Source: a virus. From it: 64,000 nt of DNA. The notes under the pieces are model-generated. The model ran no database searches. It was not told the origin of the DNA and worked only from the letters and a program-made list of their open reading frames with translations. The stretch lies in IMG/VR virus record IMGVR_UViG_3300027996_000009, positions 42,813 to 106,812 of that record, one strand, 5' to 3'. A program made the translations under genes and the position numbers. Below are positions 58,033 to 64,000 of the stretch, one piece after another; within the stretch, counting starts at the first letter, position 1; the number at the start of each line of letters is the position of its first letter.

Positions 58033-58317
58033 GTCTTCTTATACCCAGCCTTCGGTGGGGGGCTCCCCAGGAACCCGGCGCTCCCCAGGGAACCTGAATC
58101 CGCTCCCCAGGGAGCGCGACTAGTCCTGAGCTAGGCGCGACTAGTCCTGGCCGATTCCGGCTGATTCCGGCCAAACGCGGCTAGCCACGGCTAGCCACGG
58201 CTGGCTGCGGCTGGCCCGACTAACCGTAATCCACGAGTTAAGTTAATAAGCACGAATGGCACGGATCCTGCGTCTTGGTTTGGTGATTTAGTAAACACCA
58301 ACAGATACCAGGATCTC
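58033..58317. repeat. Intergenic region with nested short tandem repeats
   Basis: Between divergent genes. In order: GCTCCCCAG three times (58062, 58080, 58102); GCGCGACTAGTCCTG twice (58114-58128 and 58135-58149); GATTCCGGC twice (58153, 58163); a 10-bp unit CGGCTAGCCA about four times (58178-58217), drifting to CGGCTGGCTG. An A+T-richer stretch follows (58225-58260). At 58281-58300 TGGTGATTTAGTAAACACCA is a near-palindrome with TTTAGTAAA at its centre, a possible operator just before the next gene. A replication origin or multi-site regulator region is conceivable. Confidence 0.7.
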
Positions 58318-58956
58318 ATGCACCTCTCCCTTTCCTTTTCCCAAGACCTCTCCTATCGGCAAGAACTACGACTTGATCAACGACTCACACTGACCCAACG
58401 ACTAATAGTCGAGGAGCGGATGCTCGCCAAGCGCCTGCTGCTAATCAAGAGAGTCCACGACATCAAATACAGGCTCTGGTGCGAGTGCGATAACTGCGGC
58501 CGGATGATCAAACCCATCGATATCCTGAAAGGCTTCAGCAACGACGTCACCGACACGAGGACTGCGTGCCCTAGATGCGGGAACAAGACACAGCCGAGAC
58601 TGCTCGGCAAGGTCCAGGAGACAGGACGCTACAACTTCGCCTTCTATTGCCCAGAGCAGACGCTAGACAGGCTGGTGGACCTCGGCAGCGTGCCGTTCTA
58701 TCAGCTTGAGCGAGACTACACTGATGTCCTACACTCTGCGGTCGTCCACTTCGGGAACATCTCCGCCGCCTACAAGCGGATCGGAATTGATTACGAAGTG
58801 CCAGCAATTCCGGACTGGAAACGGAGAGCTAGGCCGGTCCTTGGACTGCTGCCGGATAAGCAGATCGCCGACATAGTCGGAACAACCGTATACCAGATCA
58901 GAAAGCTGAGGAAGCGGTTCAAGATCGCCGGATTCAGCAAACGAAAGCTGCTGTGA
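58318..58956 (+). CDS. Zinc-ribbon and helix-turn-helix protein
   Basis: A 212-residue protein. The N-terminus is a Leu/Gln/Arg helix (RQELRLDQRLTLTQRLIVEE) followed by a four-Cys ribbon: CECDNCGRM (about 55-63) and CPRCGNK (about 85-91). The C-terminal LPDKQIADIVGTTVYQIRKLRKRF (about 178-201) is a helix-turn-helix similar to those of phage homing endonucleases and resolvases. No catalytic HNH or nuclease residues are visible. A DNA-binding regulator is likely. ATG follows AGGA by four bases. Confidence 0.6.
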   Translation: MHLSLSFSQDLSYRQELRLDQRLTLTQRLIVEERMLAKRLLLIKRVHDIKYRLWCECDNCGRMIKPIDILKGFSNDVTDTRTACPRCGNKTQPRLLGKVQETGRYNFAFYCPEQTLDRLVDLGSVPFYQLERDYTDVLHSAVVHFGNISAAYKRIGIDYEVPAIPDWKRRARPVLGLLPDKQIADIVGTTVYQIRKLRKRFKIAGFSKRKLL

Positions 58957-58970
58957 AGGTAGAACACTGT

Positions 58971-59105
58971 ATGGAAGATCACAAAGAATCCTGTCACTGC
59001 ACGTGCCACGAACCTTACGAGACGTTCGATAGGGGCGATCTCTGCAGTGATGGGACCAGCTACTGGTGCGATCCCTGCTGGCAGAGCACGTGCGAGAACG
59101 GGTAG
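58971..59105 (+). CDS. 44-residue cysteine-rich miniprotein
   Basis: A small gene: MEDHKESCHCTCHEPYETF, then CSDGTSYWCDPCWQSTCENG. Eight Cys in 44 residues in C-x-C-x-C, W-C-x-x-C-W and C-E spacing suggest a metal-binding fold. ATG lies 14 nt after the preceding stop, with AAGG 10 nt upstream and TAGAAC 5 nt upstream. It ends 5 bp before the convergent stop at 59111. Family unknown. Confidence 0.5.
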   Translation: MEDHKESCHCTCHEPYETFDRGDLCSDGTSYWCDPCWQSTCENG

Positions 59106-59110
59106 GGTCC

Positions 59111-59719
59111 TTAGCGTGCCATCCGATCGACAACGTGAACGGTGCCGGTGAGCGGGATCCAGTCGGACAAGCGCTCTCCCTGGGAGTTCTTCAGAAGGTT
59201 ATTTGACCGGACCGCTGGCACTCCGTGAGCCGACCCTATCGTCACGTGCTTGTCCGGCTTGTTCGAGAGGTGGTTAAGTCCTCGAACTCGCCCTGCTTCG
59301 ATCTCGTCGTTTGCAGCGCGGTGAGTTACGTGGAAGTTAACCTGCTGACCGATGTGCTTGGAGAGCGCTTTCTTATGTTCATCCGTAAGATGTTGACCTG
59401 GAGGAACAATCGTCACATGATCGCCCTGCACATTGGCGTGCTTCGGAGGGACGCCATTAAGCAGTCGTTGCTTAGATTTAGGCGACAAGGTGACCGCGAC
59501 GTGATGTCGAGCTGGATCGTAGTGCGCTAGACTCGGATGAACTGGCTGCGAGGGTGCGCCTGGCTTAGTTCTAGGCTCTCTAGGACGACTGGGCCCAACC
59601 GGACGCCTATGCGGCGCCCCTGATGGAGATACGGCTTCAACTGAAACATGATTCAGCGGGGACCTGAATAACTGATTCAGCAGAATCAGAGGAGTTCTAC
59701 CTGTACGAGGTCCTACCAT
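59111..59719 (-). CDS. Putative packaged protein with 2H-like histidine motifs
   Basis: A 202-residue protein. The N-terminus LLNQLFRSPLNHVSVEAV (about 13-30) shares FRSPL with the neighbouring kinase-like proteins, but the expected L-x-E is here S-V-E. After a Pro/Arg-rich linker (about 36-62) comes a folded domain with repeated H-x-x/T motifs: HHVAVTLS (about 72-79), GDHVTIVPPG (about 98-107), KHVTIGSAHG (about 157-166). Two H-h-T-h motifs in a compact alpha/beta protein recall the 2H phosphoesterases, a group that includes phage enzymes acting on cyclic nucleotides. This similarity is tentative. TATACT lies 7 nt before the ATG. Confidence 0.55.
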   Translation of the reverse strand: MVGPRTGRTPLILLNQLFRSPLNHVSVEAVSPSGAPHRRPVGPSRPREPRTKPGAPSQPVHPSLAHYDPARHHVAVTLSPKSKQRLLNGVPPKHANVQGDHVTIVPPGQHLTDEHKKALSKHIGQQVNFHVTHRAANDEIEAGRVRGLNHLSNKPDKHVTIGSAHGVPAVRSNNLLKNSQGERLSDWIPLTGTVHVVDRMAR

Positions 59720-59770
59720 GTTGCCCAGTATACCTCTAAGGGCGGCTATTCGAGTTTGGTGGCGGACTCG

Positions 59771-59856
59771 GATAGGCTAAGATGAGCTGATGCTCGCACA
59801 AAACTTCAATCTTATTGAAGGTTCGCTCTACCGGTCCCCTCTAAGGCTGATGGAAG
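59771..59856 (+). repeat. 86-bp direct repeat, copy 1
   Basis: Identical to 60824-60909. It covers 19 bp before the ATG and the first 22 codons of the kinase-like gene, that is, the leader peptide NLIEGSLYRSPLRLME. Confidence 0.95.
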
Positions 59857-60800
59857 AGATGGACCCAGAGCTGAAAAAGGTGTGGGACCGTGGCTACCAC
59901 CACGCCGTCAGAGGTACCGGGGTAAGCAATTTCGATTTTCAAGGTGAAGAATATAAAGCCTACAACGCTGGCTACGATTCTGGGATGAAGAGTCACGAGA
60001 AGATTCAGGTGGCGCCAGCTGAAGAGGGTGACGAAGTCTGGGATGCCTTTGACCGTAGTCAGCCTAAAACTCCCTGGTGGCATCGAGTCTTTAAGAATGA
60101 TCGTAAAGACTTCCAGTATGACATGTATGACTCAATTAGAGACGCCAGTGGGGATCTGGAGAGTAGTCAGGGGCACAAGTACGGGGAGCGGTTAGGGATC
60201 GGCGGCACTGCTATGGTCTTCAGGGGAGGATTGCACCCAGACCACGTCACTAAGCTCGAACTGGGTAACAGCGAAGCGCGACTAGCTGAATATGTAATGG
60301 GCAATGAAGCTCTTCGGAACAACGGAGCTTTACCTAATTTCCATGGGGTAACCCGCACGGAACACGCCCCGAGGGACAGGCGGATGGAACCTGGTCAGAC
60401 TGTGCACGCCATCCATCGCGAGGATCTCAAAGACGTTGAATTCAATGACGAAGAGGCGTGGCGCAAATATGTTAGCGCCGCAGGCAATTCAATCGGGACC
60501 CAGCAGTTCAACTTTCACACTACTGCCGGGCGCGACAATATCGGTAGTCTTCTGGACCAGATCACCAGTGAACATCGACCGAATATGCACCCAGAGGATC
60601 TTGAGCAGTTCGATCAGTTTTCAGAGAACATAAAGTCAATGGCCCAAAACGGGATCCTGCCATCTGATATGTCCGTTACAGACAATGACCGCCATCTTGT
60701 GAACCTCGGTGTCAGACCATCCACGAACGAGGTCGTTGTCCGCGATATCGGCAGCTATCGTGTCGTAAGAAAGCCCTCTGGTCCGCGTCCGCAGATTTAG
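59790..60800 (+). CDS. Kinase-like protein with putative capsid-targeting leader (1)
   Basis: A 336-residue protein. The leader MLAQNFNLIEGSLYRSPLRL plus MEE contains two L-x-E sites (LIE 8-10, LME 20-22). Residues about 33-67 (DRGYHHAVRG and YKAYNAGYDSG) form the GY-G module seen in related proteins. A degenerate protein-kinase fold follows: glycine loop LGIGGTAMVF (135-144), Lys 155 in VTKLEL, IHREDLKDV, a catalytic-loop-like region PSDMSVTDNDRHLVNLG, and VVVRDIGSY (Mg-binding Asp in RDIG instead of DFG). Catalytic Asn spacing is off by one, so activity is uncertain. Promoter and start region are repeated before the next gene. Confidence 0.72.
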   Translation: MLAQNFNLIEGSLYRSPLRLMEEMDPELKKVWDRGYHHAVRGTGVSNFDFQGEEYKAYNAGYDSGMKSHEKIQVAPAEEGDEVWDAFDRSQPKTPWWHRVFKNDRKDFQYDMYDSIRDASGDLESSQGHKYGERLGIGGTAMVFRGGLHPDHVTKLELGNSEARLAEYVMGNEALRNNGALPNFHGVTRTEHAPRDRRMEPGQTVHAIHREDLKDVEFNDEEAWRKYVSAAGNSIGTQQFNFHTTAGRDNIGSLLDQITSEHRPNMHPEDLEQFDQFSENIKSMAQNGILPSDMSVTDNDRHLVNLGVRPSTNEVVVRDIGSYRVVRKPSGPRPQI

Positions 60801-60823
60801 AGCTAACCCCTCTGACTCTGAGA

Positions 60824-60909
60824 GATAGGCTAAGATGAGCTGATGCTCGCACAAAACTTCAATCTTATTGAAGGTTCGCTCTACCGGTCCCCTCTAAGGC
60901 TGATGGAAG
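60824..60909 (+). repeat. 86-bp direct repeat, copy 2
   Basis: Perfect copy of 59771-59856, 1053 bp downstream, at the same position relative to the ATG of the next gene. Its right boundary falls exactly one codon or so after the L-M-E tripeptide, where the two proteins diverge. Confidence 0.95.
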
Positions 60910-61985
60910 GATCCCCATCTGGATATTGGGACCATGAGAAAGAGGACTGGGTCCTTAACACCCCTAAGAGCCCCGCCACAGTGGCACGCGAAAAGGCAGA
61001 AATGGCTGCCAACACGAAGGCTTTTTACGACAACATGCGAGCGAATGAAACGCCCGAGGACAAGAAGAGACGCGCCCACGACCTCGGCTACCATCATGCT
61101 GTTCGCGGACATGAGCAGGACCCTAGCGCCTCCGATAACCAAGAGGCCTATATGGCCGGGTTCGAGGCGGCTAGAGGGAAGCACATTCCTGGGCTTCCTC
61201 CTAGCCTACGCCGAGACCTTGGCGGGCACTCCGGCATGCCCCGCTCCCGCCAGCACAAAAGTTTGATAGCGCTGCGTGACGCTTACGGTGATGATGGCCT
61301 TGCACGGACAATGCGTGAGACGGGAGAGACCGCCGTTAAGGAACTAAAACAGTCTCGCCCAGAGCTCCAACTCGGTGATGAGCTCGGCTGCGGCAAGTTC
61401 GGCTGCGTCTACAGGGCCCCTCCGCTATCAGATGGCACGGAGGCGATCATGAAGATCGATAGAGGCCTTGATGAAGGTGTGCTCGCTGAGGCCGTAATGC
61501 GAGACCCTGTCCTCAGCAAGCTCTCGTCCCTCCCGCGCTTTGGAAGCGTTACACCATTAAGTACTAATGACCCAGTGATGAAAAGAGGGGTAACGGCGAT
61601 CCATCGAGAGAACCTTCGTGACCTTAACGCTGATGACCCACAGGAAAAGCAGCTTCAAGCATTCTTCGGGAATTGGTACCGGCCGTCCGGATTTGGACGG
61701 CATCTGAACGACATTCTCCTTTACATGAGAGCAAAAAGGGGCATGGGTCGAGAGGACTACCTGCGCGGTTACGACGAGTTAATAAAGGAGGAACGACAAC
61801 GGGCGGCTAAGAGCTTCGAGCCCCATGTAGGGGAACAGTTCGAGCGTGTCGCAGCTGATGTGCGTGAGCTTGTATCGCGAGGTGTGGTGCCGTGTGACCT
61901 TCATGAGGATAATTGGGGAATTCGCCACAGTACCGGCGAGATTGTGATGCGCGATGTAGGCTGCGCTAAGGTGGCCGATGACTAG
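60843..61985 (+). CDS. Protein kinase-like protein with putative capsid-targeting leader (2)
   Basis: A 380-residue protein. The first 22 residues are identical to the previous protein (LIE and LME sites), then MEG. DLGYHHAVRG and EAYMAGFEAARG (80-111) are the GY-G module. The kinase domain is well conserved: glycine loop LGCGKFGCVYRA (181-192), Lys 204 in AIMKID, AIHRENLRDL (252-261), catalytic loop CDLHEDNWG (351-359; Asp 352, Asn 357) and VMRDVG (368-373; Asp 371). These residues suggest an active phosphotransferase. It overlaps the next gene by 8 bases (ATGACTAG). Target is unknown; an early host takeover or counter-defence role is inferred. Confidence 0.8.
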   Translation: MLAQNFNLIEGSLYRSPLRLMEGSPSGYWDHEKEDWVLNTPKSPATVAREKAEMAANTKAFYDNMRANETPEDKKRRAHDLGYHHAVRGHEQDPSASDNQEAYMAGFEAARGKHIPGLPPSLRRDLGGHSGMPRSRQHKSLIALRDAYGDDGLARTMRETGETAVKELKQSRPELQLGDELGCGKFGCVYRAPPLSDGTEAIMKIDRGLDEGVLAEAVMRDPVLSKLSSLPRFGSVTPLSTNDPVMKRGVTAIHRENLRDLNADDPQEKQLQAFFGNWYRPSGFGRHLNDILLYMRAKRGMGREDYLRGYDELIKEERQRAAKSFEPHVGEQFERVAADVRELVSRGVVPCDLHEDNWGIRHSTGEIVMRDVGCAKVADD

Positions 61986-63696
61986 GCCCCTACTAAATCT
62001 GATAGAAGGGTCACTCTACCGGTCCCCTCTGAGACTGCTGGAAGCGCTGCAGGGCGAGCGTAAGCGCTCGTGGGACCTCGGCTATCGCCACTTCAAGAGA
62101 TACGGGCCTGATGGCTTCGATGACAGTAAGGCCGTTGACAAGGCCGCTTACAAGGTCGGATTTGATGGCGCAAGAGAGGAAGCCTCACAGGGAGCCTCAC
62201 AAAGCGGACTTCGCGAGGTAAGCCGCGCTTCAGCTGTCCAAACACTGAAAGCCCTTCCGAGGGGTCTTCTGGCTGGATGGTTCAGGAACGCGGACCGAAA
62301 ATACAAGGCCATGCTCCTGAACCACATCAAGAAGAATCCAGAGGTTCGGAACGCCGGGCTGAACATCATGCACCAGGAATACCAGTCCATGACCAGGTCT
62401 CAGGTGCCGTTTGATGAGTTCATGGACACCCCCATCAGAATGTATCGAGGGGGTGGATCTCCTGCGGACGAGGCAGCCACGTCCTATTCCATGGACCAGA
62501 AGGTCGCCGACTCATTCGTAGACCGGAAGGGCGCTGGTCTGTCTGTGATAGAGATCAAACCAAGGGATACCCTTGGGTCCTATCAGACCACCGCTGAGAC
62601 TGAGGTTTTGATTCCCTCGTGGGAAGGGAAGGACTTCATGGACGGTGACCCGCAGTTTAGAGGCCGCTCGAACTATGAGCTCCAGGCTGCAATCGGGGAC
62701 ACGAAGGCAGAACTGCGTCAGGATCGAAGCAGGTTGCCTGAGCTAAAAGCTCGCCACGGGGCCCTTCACAAAGAGCTCGATGCCAGAGTCGCATCAGGCC
62801 ACCAGAGTAGGAACCCCTATGAGGTTGGGCAAGATGATCGCCGTAGTAGATACCGCTTAACAGGCAGCAAGAAGCCCAGCTTTTATGAACTGCAGAAGGA
62901 TCGAGAGCATCAAGTCGATCTACCTGGAGAAACTGACCAGTTCCGTGACACCGATGGCAGTCGCATGAACAAATACGCGTTCGGAGATCGACTCGGTTAC
63001 TCCCATGTTGGAGGTACCAGGGAAGACCACTATTTCTTCCACGCATGGACGCGTGTAAACGCAGACGCGAATAAGCTCGGGTTTGGGGCTCTGAAGAGAA
63101 TCGGAAAGGGTTACTCTGGTGCAACCTACAAGAGTACGCACCCTGGGCATGTCGTCAAGTTTACGTCGGATCCGAAGGAGCCACGGCTTGTTAACTTCCT
63201 GCACGAAAACCCACACCTTGGTGCAGGGACCACGATGTTGCCTAATTACAAGTCATCTCATGGAATGGAGTTGACCGACGCTCGCGACAAGCCTATCTCT
63301 GTAATGCATCGTGAGAACATCCATTCTTTTGTCGATCCTGCCCATCGTGATCTATGGAACCAATTCGGGCGCCAGCTCGACTCTGGTTATACCGACGCAA
63401 AGTCGGAAGGAGATAGGCTACAGGGCGGCAACTCGCCTGAAGGCCAGAGACGGCTCCACGGACGGCTCGCACGACACCTGAGCGATACTATCGAAGCGCA
63501 TCGGCCGCAATTTCACGCTGCTGGCTATGGACGACAGTTCGATAAGGTAGCTCAAGATTTAGGGCAGTTCAGCTCACACGGACTCCATTTCCGTGACCTC
63601 GGCGGCAGAAACTGGGGACAGCGGCAATCCGGGGAGGTGGTCCTGCGTGATCCTGGAGAGTATCTAGTGACCCCGCCGCCTGAGCAAACTACTTAA
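61978..63696 (+). CDS. ADP-ribosyltransferase-kinase fusion with putative capsid-targeting leader
   Basis: A 572-residue protein. The leader MTRPLLNLIEGSLYRSPLRL plus LEA has LIE (8-10) and LLE (20-22) sites. DLGYRHFKRYG and AAYKVGFDGAREEA (33-69) form the GY-G module. An ADP-ribosyltransferase R-S-E pattern follows: MYRGGG (Arg 157), TSYSMDQKVADSF (168-180) and TAETEVLIP (205-213, E-x-E). A kinase-like domain comes next: RIGKGYSGATYKS (374-386), Lys 394 in VVKF, VMHRENIHSF, FRDLGGRNWG (538-547; Asp 540, Asn 545) and VLRDPG (555-560; Asp 558). T4 Alt is an injected ADP-ribosyltransferase with the same kind of processed leader, so injection is a reasoned inference. Confidence 0.8.
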   Translation: MTRPLLNLIEGSLYRSPLRLLEALQGERKRSWDLGYRHFKRYGPDGFDDSKAVDKAAYKVGFDGAREEASQGASQSGLREVSRASAVQTLKALPRGLLAGWFRNADRKYKAMLLNHIKKNPEVRNAGLNIMHQEYQSMTRSQVPFDEFMDTPIRMYRGGGSPADEAATSYSMDQKVADSFVDRKGAGLSVIEIKPRDTLGSYQTTAETEVLIPSWEGKDFMDGDPQFRGRSNYELQAAIGDTKAELRQDRSRLPELKARHGALHKELDARVASGHQSRNPYEVGQDDRRSRYRLTGSKKPSFYELQKDREHQVDLPGETDQFRDTDGSRMNKYAFGDRLGYSHVGGTREDHYFFHAWTRVNADANKLGFGALKRIGKGYSGATYKSTHPGHVVKFTSDPKEPRLVNFLHENPHLGAGTTMLPNYKSSHGMELTDARDKPISVMHRENIHSFVDPAHRDLWNQFGRQLDSGYTDAKSEGDRLQGGNSPEGQRRLHGRLARHLSDTIEAHRPQFHAAGYGRQFDKVAQDLGQFSSHGLHFRDLGGRNWGQRQSGEVVLRDPGEYLVTPPPEQTT

Positions 63697-64000
63697 ACTT
63701 GAGGTGGATCCGGTTGCCGGTCTTCGGATGCTCCCAATAGTGGATCGTGACCTTACTCCCACCACTGGTCCGAGAGACGGCTTGTCCCTTCAGGTGACCC
63801 CTACGCTCGTCCTTGCGTGTCCCTGGTAGCCCTCCTGGGTGAGTGATGTGGCCACCCGTTTTGTTGTCCCGAAGGAATGATCCTCCGTGGCCTGCCTGGA
63901 CCGCACTTTTGAACATGTGCTCGTGGGTGTTGTTAGGCTCCTCACGGTAGGCCTGACCCTCGGCGATCAGACGAAGCGGAGATCGATGTAGCAGGGCCAT
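63689..64000 (-). CDS. Small protein with RSPLRL leader at the window edge
   Basis: A 103-residue product if the ATG at 64000 is the start; this is the last base of the window, so an upstream extension cannot be excluded. MALLHRSPLRLIAEGQAYRE carries the RSPLRL peptide and I-A-E (12-14). The remainder is His/Lys/Gly-rich (QAGHGGSFLRDNKTGGHITH, then KVTIHYWEHPKTGNRIHLKF), resembling a small basic nucleic-acid-binding or nuclease-type fold, without a named match. Its end overlaps the fusion gene by 8 bases in a convergent arrangement. Confidence 0.65.
   Translation of the reverse strand: MALLHRSPLRLIAEGQAYREEPNNTHEHMFKSAVQAGHGGSFLRDNKTGGHITHPGGLPGTRKDERRGHLKGQAVSRTSGGSKVTIHYWEHPKTGNRIHLKFK

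Noticed and set aside
58178-58217. Regular 10-bp repeats as a possible CRISPR array
   Set aside because: Units are directly adjacent with no spacers and far shorter than CRISPR repeats; no cas genes nearby.
58318-58420. Resemblance of RQELRLDQRLTLTQRL to region I of sigma-54
   Set aside because: Only a short Leu/Gln periodicity is shared; no RpoN box or core-binding region exists in the 212-residue protein, which carries a zinc ribbon and a different helix-turn-helix.

Overview
This window is a 64 kb stretch of a tailed double-stranded DNA phage with a contractile tail (a myovirus). It carries a T4-type head (gp23-like major capsid protein, gp21-like maturation protease), a P2/Mu-style baseplate (LysM protein, gpD-like hub, gpV/gp5-like spike, gp25-like wedge, gpJ, gpI), large and small terminase subunits and a tape measure protein, plus phage nucleotide and replication genes (class II ribonucleotide reductase, clamp-loader subunit). 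No integrase, repressor or bacterial housekeeping gene is visible. The host cannot be named from the sequence. Several genes have a TA-rich -10-like hexamer 5-7 nt before the ATG and no clear Shine-Dalgarno, the leaderless arrangement common in Actinobacteria and Deinococcus relatives, but this is only a hint. No tail sheath or tube gene, portal or lysis gene was recognised here.

Layout. 1-7547 (minus): tail fibres and baseplate-associated proteins. 7548-8021: divergent regulatory gap. 8022-12172 (plus): nrdJ with a LAGLIDADG intein, then a dnaX-like clamp loader. 12173-23642 (minus): a block of long, charged, low-complexity proteins, a ParB-like protein and a LAGLIDADG homing endonuclease. 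23791-31326 (plus): terminase small and large subunits (the large with an HNH-bearing intein), an NrdR-like zinc ribbon, a methyltransferase, two small beta-rich proteins and a glycine-zipper protein. 31318-49587 (minus): tail module, transcribed as tail assembly chaperone with a probable -1 frameshift, tape measure, LysM, hub, spike, gp25, gpJ, gpI and virion adhesin-like proteins. 49614-50111: ribbon-helix-helix regulator. 50364-55620 (plus): head assembly operon with two scaffold or core candidates, a tRNA-like element, a protease-scaffold fusion and the major capsid protein. 55695-57650: two HNH endonucleases inserted at the capsid gene 3' end. 57763-64000: small zinc proteins, a repeat-rich intergenic region and a cluster of putative injected effectors.

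The most interesting system is the right-hand cluster (59111-64000). Three consecutive genes encode protein-kinase-like proteins, one of them fused to an ADP-ribosyltransferase-like domain. These proteins, two neighbours and the glycine-zipper protein at 29476 share an N-terminal peptide with core RSPL (LYRSPL, LFRSPL or HRSPL). In five of the six it runs into an L/I-x-E tripeptide, the cleavage signal of T4-type head proteases, and such a protease is encoded at 52320. The simplest reading is a capsid-targeting leader for proteins packaged in the head, trimmed on maturation and injected with the DNA, as for T4 Alt and the internal proteins.

A second theme is homing endonucleases that carry a replacement 3' end for the gene they invade. 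The major capsid gene and the parB-like gene each keep a complete 3' end, while a second copy of that end lies on the far side of the inserted endonuclease gene(s).
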